Origin: Pseudomonadota bacterium
Lineage (GTDB): Bacteria > Pseudomonadota > Gammaproteobacteria > Burkholderiales > Gallionellaceae
Reading direction: 5' to 3'
DNA length: 64,000 nucleotides
Assembly (NCBI GenBank): GCA_021782365.1
Contig: JAJXVB010000001.1
Span: 1 to 64,000 of the forward strand
The notes beneath the pieces are model-generated. The model was not told where the DNA came from. It ran no database searches and saw nothing but the letters and a program-made list of their open reading frames with translations. Below are positions 19,947-31,624 of the stretch, in pieces. Within the stretch, counting starts at the first letter, position 1; the number at the start of each line of letters is the position of its first letter. Both the position numbers and the translations under genes were made by a program.

Positions 19947-21014
19947 ATGATCTTAACGACGGGCAGCGCAGGTTTCATCGGTTCGAATTTCGTTCTTGAC
20001 TGGTTTACTCATAGCGATGAGGCGGTCGTCAATCTCGACAAACTGACCTATGCGGGAAACCTTGAGAATCTCGCATCGCTAAAGGACAATCCCAGTCACA
20101 TCTTCGTGCATGGCGACATCGGGGATAAGGCGCTGGTTTCAAGCCTGCTCTCCAAGCACCGTCCGAGGGCGATCGTGAACTTTGCGGCTGAATCGCATGT
20201 GGACAGGTCCATACATGGCCCTGAAGATTTCATAAATACCAATGTCGTCGGCACCTTCCATCTTCTTGAGGCCGTCAGAATATACTGGTCCGCTCTTCCG
20301 GAGCCTGAAAAGGCAAGCTTCCGCTTTCTGCATGTCTCGACCGATGAAGTGTATGGCTCGCTCTCCAAGGATGACCCGGCGTTCACGGAAGCCCACCGCT
20401 ATGAGCCTAACAGCCCTTATTCCGCGAGCAAGGCCGCGAGCGACCATCTGGTGCGCGCCTATCACCACACCTACGGGCTTCCGGTTTTGACGACCAACTG
20501 CTCGAACAATTACGGTCCATATCATTTTCCCGAAAAACTGATCCCTCTGATGATCGTCAATGCGCTTGCCGGCAAGAGCCTCCCGGTCTACGGCGACGGC
20601 CAGCAGATCAGGGACTGGCTGTATGTGAAGGATCACTGCAGCGCGATACGCCGCGTGCTGGAAAAGGGAAAGCCAGGCGAGGTATACAACATCGGCGGCT
20701 GGAACGAGAAGGCCAATATCGATATCGTTCATACGGTATGCAGCTTGCTCGACGAGCTGCAACCCAGAAGCGACGGGAAACCCTATCGCGAACAGGTTGC
20801 TTTTGTTGTTGACCGCCCCGGCCACGACAGGCGCTATGCGATCGACGCGCACAAGATAGAGAGGGAGCTCGGCTGGAAACCTGCCGAAACCTTCGAGACC
20901 GGCATACGCAAGACGGTGCAGTGGTATCTGGACAACCAGGCATGGGTGAACAATGTGTTGTCCGGCAACTACAGGCAGTGGGTAGAGAAGAATTACGCGG
21001 GGCGCGCCCGATGA
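19947..21014 (+). CDS. rfbB: dTDP-glucose 4,6-dehydratase
   Basis: [67 protein letters not shown]. Confidence 0.97.
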   Translation: MILTTGSAGFIGSNFVLDWFTHSDEAVVNLDKLTYAGNLENLASLKDNPSHIFVHGDIGDKALVSSLLSKHRPRAIVNFAAESHVDRSIHGPEDFINTNVVGTFHLLEAVRIYWSALPEPEKASFRFLHVSTDEVYGSLSKDDPAFTEAHRYEPNSPYSASKAASDHLVRAYHHTYGLPVLTTNCSNNYGPYHFPEKLIPLMIVNALAGKSLPVYGDGQQIRDWLYVKDHCSAIRRVLEKGKPGEVYNIGGWNEKANIDIVHTVCSLLDELQPRSDGKPYREQVAFVVDRPGHDRRYAIDAHKIERELGWKPAETFETGIRKTVQWYLDNQAWVNNVLSGNYRQWVEKNYAGRAR

Positions 21015-21907
21015 AAATCCTGCTGTTCGGGAAGAACGGCCAGGTAGGCTGGGAGCTGCAGCGCAGCCTCTCCTTTCTTGGAGAACTGGTCGCGCTGGAT
21101 TCCCATTCCGAAAACCTGTGCGGAGACTTCACCGATCTTGTGGGAATTTCCGAAACGGTCCGCCAAGTGGCGCCCGACATCATCGTCAATGCAGCGGCTC
21201 ATACCGCAGTGGACCGCGCCGAGAGCGAACCCGATCTTGCAAGGACCATCAATGCGGCGGCCCCTGCTGTGCTGGCAGAGGAAGCAAGGAGGCTTAATGC
21301 CTGGCTCGTTCATTACTCGACAGACTATGTCTTCGACGGAAGCGGAAGCCAGCCCTGGGTCGAATCCGACCCGACAGGCCCGCTGAATGTCTATGGGAAA
21401 ACCAAGCTGGAAGGTGAGCAAAGCATTGTTCAGTCGGGATGCCGTCACCTCATCTTCCGTACAAGCTGGGTGTATGCCGCGCGTGGCGGCAATTTCGCAA
21501 AGACCATGCTGCGCCTGGCTCAGGAGCGGGAAACCCTAAAAATAATCGACGACCAGACAGGCTCTCCGACCGGGGCCGATCTGCTCGCCGATGTCACGGC
21601 TCATGCGCTACGCATGGCAAGACACAATTCCGACATCTCGGGGCTTTATCATCTTGTTGCAGGTGGCGAAGTCACATGGCACGGCTATGCGAATTTCGTG
21701 ATCGATTTCGCAAGGCAAAAAGGTATTACCCTTAAAGCCCAAACGATAGAGGCCGTGCCGACCAGCGCCTTCCCGACCCCGGCCAGGCGCCCGAGCAATT
21801 CGCGAATGAATACAAAAAAACTGCAAGCCGCTTTCGATTTGCATCTACCGGATTGGCAAACCGGTGTCGAGCGCATGCTGACCGAAGTGCTGGAGAAACA
21901 ATCATGA
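21011..21907 (+). CDS. rfbD: dTDP-4-dehydrorhamnose reductase
   Basis: [66 protein letters not shown]; start overlaps the rfbB end. Confidence 0.97.
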   Translation: MKILLFGKNGQVGWELQRSLSFLGELVALDSHSENLCGDFTDLVGISETVRQVAPDIIVNAAAHTAVDRAESEPDLARTINAAAPAVLAEEARRLNAWLVHYSTDYVFDGSGSQPWVESDPTGPLNVYGKTKLEGEQSIVQSGCRHLIFRTSWVYAARGGNFAKTMLRLAQERETLKIIDDQTGSPTGADLLADVTAHALRMARHNSDISGLYHLVAGGEVTWHGYANFVIDFARQKGITLKAQTIEAVPTSAFPTPARRPSNSRMNTKKLQAAFDLHLPDWQTGVERMLTEVLEKQS

Positions 21908-22785
21908 TCAAACGCAAGGGCATCATCCTCGCAGGCGGTTCGGGCACGAGGCTTCACCCCGTGACACTCGCCGTATCCAAGCAACTCCTTCCGGTTTATG
22001 ACAAGCCGATGATCTACTATCCCCTGTCCACGCTGATGCTCGCAGGAATAAGGGATATCCTGATCATCTCGACCCCACAGGACACCCCGCGCTTCGAGCG
22101 GCTTCTTGGGGACGGGCACGCATGGGGACTGAACCTGCAATACGCCGTCCAGCCTTCACCCGACGGCCTGGCGCAGGCTTTCATCATAGGGCGGGAATTC
22201 ATAGGCTCCGATCCATCGGCCTTGGTGCTAGGAGACAACATCTTCTACGGACACGATTTTCAGAGCCAGCTCCAGGATGCGGCCAGGCGCACTGAAGGCG
22301 CCTCGGTTTTCGCCTACCATGTGCATGATCCCGAGCGCTATGGCGTTGTGGAATTCGACAGGACAGGCCGCGCCGTATCGCTCGAAGAAAAGCCGCTCAA
22401 GCCGAAATCGAACTTTGCCGTCACCGGGCTTTATTTTTACGACAACGACGTGATCGATATCGCGGCCAACCTCAAGCCATCCCAGCGAGGCGAACTTGAA
22501 ATCACGGACGTCAACAGGACTTATCTCGAACGAGGCAGATTGTCGGTCGAGACCATGGGGCGGGGCTTTGCGTGGCTAGACACCGGCACTCACGAGTCGC
22601 TGCTCGAAGCAAGCCAGTTCATACAGATCATCGAGCAACGCCAGGGATTGAAGATCGCCTGCCCGGAAGAGATCGCTTTCAAGAACGGGTTCATCGACGC
22701 AGAAGAGCTGGAGAAATTGGCCGCTCCTTTGATCAAGAGCGGCTACGGCGCCTATCTGATGCAGGTATTGAGGGAAAATGCATGA
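21904..22785 (+). CDS. rfbA: Glucose-1-phosphate thymidylyltransferase
   Basis: [58 protein letters not shown]. Confidence 0.98.
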   Translation: MIKRKGIILAGGSGTRLHPVTLAVSKQLLPVYDKPMIYYPLSTLMLAGIRDILIISTPQDTPRFERLLGDGHAWGLNLQYAVQPSPDGLAQAFIIGREFIGSDPSALVLGDNIFYGHDFQSQLQDAARRTEGASVFAYHVHDPERYGVVEFDRTGRAVSLEEKPLKPKSNFAVTGLYFYDNDVIDIAANLKPSQRGELEITDVNRTYLERGRLSVETMGRGFAWLDTGTHESLLEASQFIQIIEQRQGLKIACPEEIAFKNGFIDAEELEKLAAPLIKSGYGAYLMQVLRENA

Positions 22786-23327
22786 AAGCGATAGCAGCGG
22801 AGATTCCTGGCCTGTTGATCATCGAGCCCAGGGTGTTCGGCGATGAGCGCGGTTTCTTCTATGAGAGCTTCAACAGGAAGAAGTTTGCGGAACTGACAGG
22901 GCGAGATGTCGACTTCGTCCAGGACAACCACTCCAGGTCGGTGAAGAACGTGCTGCGAGGCTTGCACTACCAGATTCAGCATCCTCAAGGAAAGCTGGTG
23001 CGGGTTGTGCAAGGGACGGTGCTCGATGTCGCAGTGGACATACGCAGGAGCTCCCCCACCTTTGGCAGGCATGTCGCAGTCGAACTCTCCTCCGACAACA
23101 AGCGCATGTTCTGGATACCGGAAGGATTTGCGCACGGCTTCGTCGTGCTTTCCGAATCCGCCGAGTTTCTCTACAAAACGACAGACTACTGGATGCCGGA
23201 ATTCGAACGCTCGATACGCTGGGACGATCCTGCCCTGAAAATAGACTGGCGTTTGCAATCCGCCCCGGCTTTGTCTGCGAAGGATCTGCAGGGAAAACTT
23301 CTCGCAGAAGCCGACTGCTTTGCATGA
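22782..23327 (+). CDS. rfbC: dTDP-4-dehydrorhamnose 3,5-epimerase
   Basis: [69 protein letters not shown]. Confidence 0.97.
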   Translation: MKAIAAEIPGLLIIEPRVFGDERGFFYESFNRKKFAELTGRDVDFVQDNHSRSVKNVLRGLHYQIQHPQGKLVRVVQGTVLDVAVDIRRSSPTFGRHVAVELSSDNKRMFWIPEGFAHGFVVLSESAEFLYKTTDYWMPEFERSIRWDDPALKIDWRLQSAPALSAKDLQGKLLAEADCFA

Positions 23328-23342
23328 TTTGAAAGGAAAGAA

Positions 23343-24443
23343 ATGGCAAAAGGGATGATACTGGCTGCAGGCCAGGGAACGCGCATCAGGCCCCTGACCA
23401 AGAATCTGCCCAAGCCCATGATCCCCATTCTGGGCAAGCCCGTGATGGCATATCTGATCGAGCACATGGCAAGACACGGGGTCGTCGACATCATGATCAA
23501 CGTGGCTTTCAACCACGCCCAGATCGAGAGCTATTTCGGCGATGGCAGCAGCTGGGGCGTGAACATAGGCTATTCATTCGAAGGATTGCGAGAGCACGGA
23601 GAGATCGTCCCGAAGCCGATGGGCTCTGCGGGAGGCATGAAGAAAATCCAGGATTTTGGCGGCTTCTTCGATGAAACCACTTTAGTGGTATGCGGCGATG
23701 CGATCATCGATCTCGACATCGAGTCAGCCCTTTCGGAGCACAAGAGCAAGGGGGCATTGGCCAGCGTGGTCACGCTCGATGTGCCGCTTGAGCAGACCAA
23801 GAATTATGGCGTGGTCGTGACCGACAAGAATGGACAGGTCGAATCCTTCCAGGAAAAACCCCAGCCCGAGGAAGCCAAGTCCACGCAGGCCAGCACCGGC
23901 ATCTACATCTTCGAGCCCGATGTGTTGAACCTTGTGCCATCCGGAAAAGTGTTCGACATCGGCAACGACCTTTTTCCGTTGCTCGTGAAAGAGAATCTGC
24001 CCTTCTTTGCGCAAAACCGCGATTTCAACTGGATAGACATCGGACGCCTGACCGATTACTGGGAAGTGTCGCAGCGCGTGCTGCGCGGCGAGGTCGATCT
24101 GATGGGCATGCCAGGCAGGGAAATTCAGCCCGGCGTATGGGCAGGTCTCAACACCTCCATCGAGCCTGGCGTCAAGATCACAGGCCCGGTCTATATCGGC
24201 TCCAACGTGAAGATAGAACAGGGCGCGATCATCACAGGCCCCGCATGGATAGGTCATGGCAGCCACATACGCTCCAAAGCCCGGCTCGAGCGCTGCATCC
24301 TTTCCGAATACGTGAGGATCAGCGCCAACCAGGAGCTGAGCGAGATGATCATCTCCAGCCAGTATTGCGTCAAACGCAACGGAGACGTGCACTACCTAGG
24401 AGAGGAAAACGTGCCGCTGCACTGGGGAGATGCGCGCGGCTGA
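23343..24443 (+). CDS. NDP-sugar nucleotidyltransferase with C-terminal left-handed beta-helix (mannose-1-P guanylyltransferase/glucose-1-P type)
   Basis: [41 protein letters not shown]; hexapeptide-like [34 protein letters not shown]. Confidence 0.9.
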   Translation: MAKGMILAAGQGTRIRPLTKNLPKPMIPILGKPVMAYLIEHMARHGVVDIMINVAFNHAQIESYFGDGSSWGVNIGYSFEGLREHGEIVPKPMGSAGGMKKIQDFGGFFDETTLVVCGDAIIDLDIESALSEHKSKGALASVVTLDVPLEQTKNYGVVVTDKNGQVESFQEKPQPEEAKSTQASTGIYIFEPDVLNLVPSGKVFDIGNDLFPLLVKENLPFFAQNRDFNWIDIGRLTDYWEVSQRVLRGEVDLMGMPGREIQPGVWAGLNTSIEPGVKITGPVYIGSNVKIEQGAIITGPAWIGHGSHIRSKARLERCILSEYVRISANQELSEMIISSQYCVKRNGDVHYLGEENVPLHWGDARG

Positions 24444-24487
24444 CGCTCGGTGTAATATCCATCGGACAACTAAAATTCGGAGTAACA

Positions 24488-25087
24488 ATGGGCGGACAGA
24501 ACATTTTCCAGCAAGCGCTTAACATCAGGCGTGAACACCGTGAAAGGCTGAACGGGCACAAGGGCCAGGTGATCTGGCTCACAGGACTGTCGGGTGCTGG
24601 AAAATCCAGCATCGCCAATGCGATGGAAGTGATCCTGCACGAGAATGGATACCGCACCTATATACTCGATGGCGACAATGTGCGCGGCGGCTTGAGCCGG
24701 GATCTTGGATTCTCGGATGAAGACCGCGTCGAAAATATCCGCAGAATCACCGAAGTCTCCAAGCTGATGATGGATGCAGGCCTGGTGGTGATGACCGCCT
24801 TCATCTCGCCTTTCCGTCAGGAACGCGAGATGGCCAGAGGCATAGTGGGCCATGGTAATTTTGTCGAAGTCTATGTGAGCACACCGCTCGAAGTTTGCGA
24901 ATCGCGCGATGTGAAGGGCCTTTACAAGAAGGCCAGAGCCGGCCAGCTAGCCAACATGACGGGGATAGACAGCGCTTACGAGGCGCCTATCTCTCCTGAA
25001 GTGACCGTGAACGGCTGCGGGCAGAGCATAGAGGAGACCGCAAGAATGGCGATCTCGCAGATAGCGTCACTGCGCATGGAAAGATGA
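24488..25087 (+). CDS. cysC: Adenylyl-sulfate kinase
   Basis: [71 protein letters not shown]...[10 protein letters not shown]. Confidence 0.95.
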   Translation: MGGQNIFQQALNIRREHRERLNGHKGQVIWLTGLSGAGKSSIANAMEVILHENGYRTYILDGDNVRGGLSRDLGFSDEDRVENIRRITEVSKLMMDAGLVVMTAFISPFRQEREMARGIVGHGNFVEVYVSTPLEVCESRDVKGLYKKARAGQLANMTGIDSAYEAPISPEVTVNGCGQSIEETARMAISQIASLRMER

Positions 25088-25088
25088 A

Positions 25089-26168
25089 TCACCCATCGCT
25101 CTTCGAGCGATGCGGAAGCTCGAGATAACGGCGTGTCTGCATTTCCATCAGGCGAGAGACGATGCGTTGTGACTCATCGTCCCTCTCTGCAAACAATTCT
25201 TCAGGGGGCGCCGCATAGCTTGCAACGAGCTTGACTCTCTCGTCATACAGCACGTCTATCAGCCAGACAAAGCGCTTCTCCTGATCCTTGTTGTCCTTCG
25301 TCATGCGCGGCACGCCCGAGAGGAAAAGCATTGAATAGCGCCTTGCGATCTCGAGATAATCCGACTGGTCGAAATTTCCTCCGCAAAGCTTTTTGAATTC
25401 GCACCACGCGGTGTGATGTGTTGCGCGAACCACCGGGATGAAACCTGAACCTATATCTTCCTCTCCCTTGGTCAGGCGCTGGTACATAGTCTCCATGCGA
25501 CCAAGGTCTTCAGGCTTATCGAAAAAAAACGGGTCTCGCAGCATGTGCTGCATGCGGTAATCCCTGTTGCCATTGAAATGCAATATCTTGAGCTCGCGTT
25601 TCAAGAGATCGATGGCAGGCAGGAAATTCTGCCGCTGCAGTCCGTTGGGATAGAGCTCGTCGGGAGACTGGTTGGAAGTGACGAGCAGCACCACGCCGCG
25701 TTTGAAAAGGGCGCTCAATAGCCTCCCCAGAATCATCGCATCGGCGATATCGTCCACATGGAATTCGTCGAGGCAAAGCAGGCGGACTGCATCCGCCATG
25801 TCGCAGGCTACCGCCATCAAGGGGTCGGGAAGGCTTGAAAGCCGCTTCATCTCGGCATGCACTTCACTCATGAACTGGTGAAAGTGCAATCGGCGTTTGC
25901 GTCGATATGGAAGGCATTGATAAAATCCGTCCATCAGGAAAGTCTTGCCTCTCCCCACCCCACCCCAGATGTACAGCCCCTGAGGCACCCTTGGGCTAAG
26001 CAGGCTGCGTCCCAAAAATCCATCGCGCTTCTTCTTGAATTCGACGAGCTGCTGCCATAGCGTTTCCAGCTCCTCGATGGCCATGGCCTGCGCATCATCG
26101 CTGATGAGGCCGGCTTTCTCGCAGGCCTCTTTGTACCAAATCCTTGGGGTGAGTTGCTGCACGTTCAA
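25089..26168 (-). CDS. zapE: Cell division protein ZapE / AFG1-like ATPase
   Basis: GLYIWGGVGRGKTFLMDGFYQCLPYRRKRRLHFHQFM, LLCLDEFHVDDIADAMILGRLL, HHTAWCEFKKLCGG. Confidence 0.96.
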   Translation of the reverse strand: MNVQQLTPRIWYKEACEKAGLISDDAQAMAIEELETLWQQLVEFKKKRDGFLGRSLLSPRVPQGLYIWGGVGRGKTFLMDGFYQCLPYRRKRRLHFHQFMSEVHAEMKRLSSLPDPLMAVACDMADAVRLLCLDEFHVDDIADAMILGRLLSALFKRGVVLLVTSNQSPDELYPNGLQRQNFLPAIDLLKRELKILHFNGNRDYRMQHMLRDPFFFDKPEDLGRMETMYQRLTKGEEDIGSGFIPVVRATHHTAWCEFKKLCGGNFDQSDYLEIARRYSMLFLSGVPRMTKDNKDQEKRFVWLIDVLYDERVKLVASYAAPPEELFAERDDESQRIVSRLMEMQTRRYLELPHRSKSDG

Positions 26169-26533
26169 TCCGCGATGAATTCCAGTGCATTCTGGTCCGG
26201 GTCGCGGCAGAAAAGTGCGCCTCTTCCGGACTGACTGAGACTATAGGAAATCCCGGCCTCGTCGAGCCTGGCTATCAGCCTCTGCATGTCCGAGACTTTC
26301 AGCGCGACATGGCGATCCCGCCCGCCATGGGGAGGCCGCTTGAGACCTTCCTCCACATTTGGCAGCACCATCAAATGTATCTGCTGGTTTCCTGCCAGGT
26401 CATACCATATCCCGTCAAAGCTCAATGCAGGCCGGCTTGAATTGACCTTCAAGCCCAGCACGCCCTCGTAAAACGCGCGGGAGGCTTTCAGGTCTGAGCA
26501 CAGGAAGCTCACATGGTGCAGGGAGAGGATCAT
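26165..26533 (-). CDS. VOC (glyoxalase/bleomycin-resistance) family protein
   Basis: [54 protein letters not shown]...[13 protein letters not shown]. Confidence 0.93.
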   Translation of the reverse strand: MILSLHHVSFLCSDLKASRAFYEGVLGLKVNSSRPALSFDGIWYDLAGNQQIHLMVLPNVEEGLKRPPHGGRDRHVALKVSDMQRLIARLDEAGISYSLSQSGRGALFCRDPDQNALEFIAD

Positions 26534-27729
26534 GCCTTGACCGGCTTGACGAGGCTCGCCGCAAGCTTGGCCCGCGATCTCGCCTCATCGGTGTCCTTTC
26601 CGGTTGCCAGTGCAACCCCCATGCGGCGACGCACGAAGGACTCGGGCTTGCCGAACAACCTTATGTCGCTATTGGGCACGCGCAAGGCGTCATTCACCCC
26701 CTCGAAGGCGATGCCCTTTTCCTCTAGCTGCCCATAGATCACGGCGGATGCACCAGGCTCGCGCAGCGCAGTGTTGACGGGCAGCCCGAGTATTGCGCGC
26801 GCATGCAGTTCGAATTCATTCTGCACCTGCGAGCACATCGTGACCATGCCCGTGTCATGCGGGCGCGGGCTGACCTCGGAGAACCAGACCTCATCTCCCT
26901 TGACGAAAAGCTCCACGCCGAAAAGGCCAAGCCCGCCAAGATTTCCCGTCACCTTTTCCGCAATGTCCCGCGCGCGCTGCAACGCAAGCGGCGTCATTCT
27001 TTGCGGCTGCCAGCTCTCTACATAATCGCCTTGCACCTGCACATGGCCTATGGGCTCGCAGAAGTGCGTCTCCACCTTGCCGTCCTTGCCCATCGCGCGC
27101 ACGGTGAGCTCTGTGATCTCATAATCGAAATGGATCATGCCTTCGACGATCACCCTGCCCTGGTTCACCCGGCTGCCGCTTGCCGCATAATTCCAAGCCG
27201 CCTCGACCCCTGATGGCCCGTCGACCCTGGACTGCCCCTTGCCGGATGAGGACATCACAGGCTTTATGATGCAAGGATAGCCGATCTCATCGATGGCGGC
27301 GCGCATCTCATCGAGGCTGTCTGCAAAACGATAGGGGGATGTCGGAAGCTTCAGCGTCTCTGCGGCAAGCCTGCGTATGCCTTCACGGTTCATGGTGAGC
27401 TGGGTTGCGCGAGCGGTGGGAATCACCTTGGCGATCTTTTCGCTTTCGATTTTACCCAGCATGTCGGTTGCGATGGCTTCGATCTCGGGCACGATCAGAT
27501 CCGGCCTTTCCTTTTCTATCAAAGCCCGCAAAGCGTCGCCATCGGCCATGTTGATGACGTGAGAGCGATGGGCGACCTGGTGGCCAGGCGCATCCGGATA
27601 GCGGTCCACCGCGATGGTTTCGATGCCCAGGCGCTGCAGCGCGATGATGACTTCCTTGCCCAGCTCTCCCGAACCCAAAAGCATGACGCGGGTGGCCGTA
27701 GCGCTCAATGGTGTGCCGATCACAGACAT
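26530..27729 (-). CDS. purT: Formate-dependent phosphoribosylglycinamide formyltransferase 2
   Basis: [47 protein letters not shown]...[29 protein letters not shown]. Confidence 0.97.
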   Translation of the reverse strand: MSVIGTPLSATATRVMLLGSGELGKEVIIALQRLGIETIAVDRYPDAPGHQVAHRSHVINMADGDALRALIEKERPDLIVPEIEAIATDMLGKIESEKIAKVIPTARATQLTMNREGIRRLAAETLKLPTSPYRFADSLDEMRAAIDEIGYPCIIKPVMSSSGKGQSRVDGPSGVEAAWNYAASGSRVNQGRVIVEGMIHFDYEITELTVRAMGKDGKVETHFCEPIGHVQVQGDYVESWQPQRMTPLALQRARDIAEKVTGNLGGLGLFGVELFVKGDEVWFSEVSPRPHDTGMVTMCSQVQNEFELHARAILGLPVNTALREPGASAVIYGQLEEKGIAFEGVNDALRVPNSDIRLFGKPESFVRRRMGVALATGKDTDEARSRAKLAASLVKPVKA

Positions 27730-27817
27730 TTTTCATAACCTCGTAATGAACTGCATGAAATTATACACGCCGAATTACTCGCTCATGTTGGAATGAAAAT
27801 CGGAATCGCCCTAGCAA

Positions 27818-27853
27818 AAATCAGCTCATGCCTAATGGCTTATGAGCCGATTT
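27818..27853. promoter_or_regulatory. Hairpin upstream of fbaB (12-bp stem, one mismatch)
   Basis: aaatcagctcat-gcctaatggctt-atgagccgattt, 37 bp upstream of the aldolase ATG. Confidence 0.45.
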
Positions 27854-27889
27854 GAGTTTGAATAGCATGTAAACCCCTGGAGCGCCAAC

Positions 27890-28939
27890 ATGACCGATAT
27901 CGTGCAACTGCTCGCTGACGAGGCTGAATATCTGCTGAACCACCGCTGTATCGGCATGCCCCGAGAAACGCTGCACCTTCCCGGCCCTGATTATCTGGAC
28001 CGCGTGGTATCGGTCAAGGACAGGAAGCCTTCCGTTCTATGCAGTCTGCAAAGACTCTTCGGCCACGGCAGGCTCGCAAACACCGGATATCTCTCACTGC
28101 TTCCGGTCGACCAGGGAGTGGAGCATTCGGGCGGCGCCTCCTTCGCGCCCAATCCCCTGTACTTCGATCCGGAAAACATCGTAAGGCTCGCGATCGAGGG
28201 AGGATGCAACGGTGTGGCCTCCACGCTGGGCGTGCTTTCCTCGGTTTCGCGCCGCTATGCCCACAGGGTCCCTTTCATCGTGAAGATCAATCACAACGAA
28301 CTGCTCACCTACCCCAACAAATACGACCAGACGCTTTTTGCAAGTGTCGACCAGGCATTCGACATGGGCGCCGCTGCAGTGGGCGCAACGGTGTTCTACG
28401 GATCGAACGAGTCCAGACGCCAGATACAGGAAGTCTCTGAGGCGTTCGAGCGCGCGCACGAATTAGGCATGGCGACCGTGCTCTGGGCCTATCTCAGGAA
28501 TCCCGCATTCAAGCAGGACGGCATCGATTACCATTTGTCTTCCGACCTGACAGGCCAGGCCAATCACTTGGCCGCAACCATCAATGCCGACATCATCAAG
28601 CAGAAGATGAGTGAAAACAATGGCGGCTACAAGGCGATCAAGTTCGGCAAGACCAACGAAAAGGTATATTCATCGCTGACATCTGACCATCCCGTGGATC
28701 TCGTGCGCTACCAGGTCGCGAACTGCTACATGGGGCGCGTGGGCATGATCAACTCGGGCGGAGCATCAGGCCATGACGATCTGCACCAGGCAGTGCGCAC
28801 CGCCGTGATCAACAAGCGCGCTGGCGGCATGGGGCTGATCTCTGGCAGAAAGGCGTTCCAGAAGCCGATGAAAGAAGGCATTCAATTGCTGAACGCGATA
28901 CAGGACGTATACATTTCCCCCAACGTCACCGTGGCGTAG
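27890..28939 (+). CDS. fbaB: Class I fructose-bisphosphate aldolase (DhnA/FbaB type)
   Basis: [51 protein letters not shown]...[45 protein letters not shown]. Confidence 0.94.
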   Translation: MTDIVQLLADEAEYLLNHRCIGMPRETLHLPGPDYLDRVVSVKDRKPSVLCSLQRLFGHGRLANTGYLSLLPVDQGVEHSGGASFAPNPLYFDPENIVRLAIEGGCNGVASTLGVLSSVSRRYAHRVPFIVKINHNELLTYPNKYDQTLFASVDQAFDMGAAAVGATVFYGSNESRRQIQEVSEAFERAHELGMATVLWAYLRNPAFKQDGIDYHLSSDLTGQANHLAATINADIIKQKMSENNGGYKAIKFGKTNEKVYSSLTSDHPVDLVRYQVANCYMGRVGMINSGGASGHDDLHQAVRTAVINKRAGGMGLISGRKAFQKPMKEGIQLLNAIQDVYISPNVTVA

Positions 28940-29011
28940 TCCTGGTCGTTCCAGTTTTAGCCCAGCGGCAATTAAGGTATCATCCGCCATTCTATTAGCT
29001 GAACTGATGCA

Positions 29012-30706
29012 ATGAAAAACTGGTGGCGCTCGTTGGACCTGGCGACTAAGCTGAACATACCCATTCAGTTGATGCTGGCCATCGTCCTGTCCCTGGCCCA
29101 TATCTGGGTGATCCAGAACTTCAAGGCTGAAGTGCTGGATGGCGCAAAAAGGCGCGCCATCGTCTCTGCCGACGGCATCATCAACGGCATGAACATGCTG
29201 ATGGTGACCGGCATGATCTCGAATCCCGAAAACCGCAAGCTGCTCATAAGAAAGATGAGCGAATCCGAACGCATGAAGGAAGTCCGCATCATACGCGCAA
29301 AGCAGGTTCAGGATCAGTTCGGCAAAGGCCTGCCAGAGGAACAGGCCATCGACGAACTCGACAATCTCGCGATCGGCACGAAGCAGACACAGTTCAAGCT
29401 GGACCGTCGATCCTCATCTTTGCGCACGGTCGTGCCTTTCGTCGTGAGCACCAACTTTCGCGGCACAAATTGCCTTTCCTGCCATCACGTAAAACCGGGT
29501 TCGGTGAATGGTGCGGCCAGCATCACGATCGACATGACACAGGACTTCAGCGCGATCAGGAAAGCCAGGGTAGAGCTCTGGATAGGGCAATTGCTTCTGC
29601 AGCTCATGATGTATTTTTCGACCCGGCGCCTGATACGCCGTTTGATACGCCCGCTCACCAGCCTGAAGTCGTCCATGGAAGTGATGAAAAAGACGGGCAG
29701 CACCGCTCAGTTCGTGCCTGTCAAGGAAAACAGGAACCAGGATGAAGTCGGCGTACTCACAGGCACCTTCAATCGCATGTCTGAAGTCTTGTTCAATTCC
29801 GAGCAATCGATGAGGCTTGCGAAATCCATCTATGAATCGAATGCGGACGCGATCATCGTGACGGATGAGAACAACCTCATCACGGATGTCAATCCTGCAT
29901 TCACCCGGCTGACCGGCTACCCGCCTGAAGAGGTGATAGGAAGGAATCCGAGGATCATGAAATCCGGCCTGCACGATGATAAGTTCTACCAGCAGATGTG
30001 GCAAAAGATCCAGGATGAGGATCACTGGCAGGGAGAACTCTGGGACAAGCGCCGAGACGGTTCGCTTTATGCCAAGTTTGCCAACATCATCGCCCTGCGC
30101 AACGACGACGGCAGCGTGTACCGGTATGTGGCGCAATTTTCTGACATCACCGAGAAGAAGCAGAAGGACGAGCTGATATACTGGCAGGCCAACTATGATC
30201 CGCTGACCAACCTGCCCAACAGGCGTTTGTTTCAGGACAGGCTTGCGATGGCCATCAAGATCGCGGATCGCAAAAAGCTGCCCCTTGCGCTGTTCTACAT
30301 CGACCTCGATCACTTCAAGGAAATCAACGACAAGCTTGGCCATGCCAACGGCGATGCGCTGCTGATGGAGGCCGGACAGCGCATATCAGGCTGCGTGCGC
30401 GAGACGGATACGGTTGCGCGCCTGGGAGGGGATGAATTCGCAATCATCCTGCCCGAGCTGGAAGACTCTGAGCAGACCCAGCGCATCGCGAGTGAAATCG
30501 TGAACAGGCTAAAAAGTCCGTTCTACTTCATCAACGACGAAACCGGATATCACGTTTCTGCGAGCGTAGGAATCGCATTCTATCCTCTTGACGCCCAGGA
30601 GATAACGAGCCTGATCAATTCTGCGGATAAGGCCATGTATCGCGCAAAAGAAGCCGGACGGAACACCTACAAATATTATTCTGGATCGATGGACTTCCTG
30701 TCCTGA
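29012..30706 (+). CDS. Membrane diguanylate cyclase with periplasmic CXXCH (heme c-type) sensor domain, HAMP-like segment, PAS and GGDEF
   Basis: N-terminal TM; VSTNFRGTNCLSCHHVKPGSVNGAASITIDM (CLSCH); second TM; PAS (ANADAIIVTDENNLITDVNPAFTRLTGYPPEEVIGRNPRI); RETDTVARLGGDEFAIIL (I-site RxxD + GGDEF). Confidence 0.93.
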   Translation: MKNWWRSLDLATKLNIPIQLMLAIVLSLAHIWVIQNFKAEVLDGAKRRAIVSADGIINGMNMLMVTGMISNPENRKLLIRKMSESERMKEVRIIRAKQVQDQFGKGLPEEQAIDELDNLAIGTKQTQFKLDRRSSSLRTVVPFVVSTNFRGTNCLSCHHVKPGSVNGAASITIDMTQDFSAIRKARVELWIGQLLLQLMMYFSTRRLIRRLIRPLTSLKSSMEVMKKTGSTAQFVPVKENRNQDEVGVLTGTFNRMSEVLFNSEQSMRLAKSIYESNADAIIVTDENNLITDVNPAFTRLTGYPPEEVIGRNPRIMKSGLHDDKFYQQMWQKIQDEDHWQGELWDKRRDGSLYAKFANIIALRNDDGSVYRYVAQFSDITEKKQKDELIYWQANYDPLTNLPNRRLFQDRLAMAIKIADRKKLPLALFYIDLDHFKEINDKLGHANGDALLMEAGQRISGCVRETDTVARLGGDEFAIILPELEDSEQTQRIASEIVNRLKSPFYFINDETGYHVSASVGIAFYPLDAQEITSLINSADKAMYRAKEAGRNTYKYYSGSMDFLS

Positions 30707-31578
30707 TCTTCTTCCGCATAGAGCCTGCCGGAAAGCAGACTCGCCGACACGATCAGCACGGCGCCTGTCCATTCGCGAAGACCAGGCTCTTCTCCCGCCA
30801 GAAAATACGATGCAATGGCCGCGACCACCAGCTCGAACAGAAATAGCAATGTCGCCCGGTTGGCCGGCATATGACTCACGCCGTATTGCACGGCAAAGCT
30901 GCAGGCGCACAAGGCCACTCCCAGCAAACCTAGCTCTGTCCAGGAAATCGCATCAGCATGCCAGAGCCCCCAGTCTCCCTGCCACCATATCAGAGGCGCA
31001 GTGAGCGCTGCGGTGCCAAACCAGATGCTCACCGATTTCGCCTCGACGCTAAGATGCATTGCCCGACGCGAAACCACGTTCGACAGCGCAAAACCCACGC
31101 CTGCGGACATGCCTATCCATTCAGAAGGGTTTCTGGGAAACGGCATGCCCAGTTTCGGCTCCCAGAGCATGATGAAGGCGCCGCACAAGGACAGCGCGAT
31201 CACGGAATAACCGTAGCGATTCAGACGCTCGCCCAATATCCAGTAGGAAAAAAGGACGGTCCAGACGGGCGCAAGATAGAAAAGCAGCAGCACGCGCATC
31301 ACTTCTCCGTGCAGCATTGCAAGCACATAGCCGAAGTTCGCCCAGCCTGCGGATAGCACCAGAAGCCCTCCCCACCATCCCGCCTTGGGCAATTCCCTCA
31401 ACACGCGTGGAAGCATGAATGCGCCTGCCAGCATCGCGAAGAGATAAGTGACGAGCGTGGATTCCGGGCCTGTGATGCCGGCTGCCTGCAGCATGCGGTA
31501 GGGATACCAGATCAGCCCCCACACCAGGGCGCCGCTCAAAATTCCCGCGATTGGCATGATATTTTGTTTTGATGACAC
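30676..31578 (-). CDS. DMT/EamA-family transporter
   Basis: 300 aa, about 10 TM; convergent 31-bp overlap with the preceding gene. Confidence 0.9.
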   Translation of the reverse strand: MSSKQNIMPIAGILSGALVWGLIWYPYRMLQAAGITGPESTLVTYLFAMLAGAFMLPRVLRELPKAGWWGGLLVLSAGWANFGYVLAMLHGEVMRVLLLFYLAPVWTVLFSYWILGERLNRYGYSVIALSLCGAFIMLWEPKLGMPFPRNPSEWIGMSAGVGFALSNVVSRRAMHLSVEAKSVSIWFGTAALTAPLIWWQGDWGLWHADAISWTELGLLGVALCACSFAVQYGVSHMPANRATLLFLFELVVAAIASYFLAGEEPGLREWTGAVLIVSASLLSGRLYAEEDQDRKSIDPE

Positions 31579-31596
31579 CGCTTAGCCCTTTATAAT
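31569..31596 (+). promoter_or_regulatory. Possible sigma70-like promoter for dapC
   Basis: TTGATG - 16 bp - TATAAT, 28 bp upstream of the preferred ATG at 31625. Confidence 0.4.
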
Positions 31597-31624
31597 GCGC
31601 GCTGTTTCAAGACAACCCGACGCA

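Noticed and set aside
24137-24487. N-terminal extension of the cysC ORF
   Set aside because: Out-of-frame translation of the nucleotidyltransferase 3' end; CysC starts at 24488.
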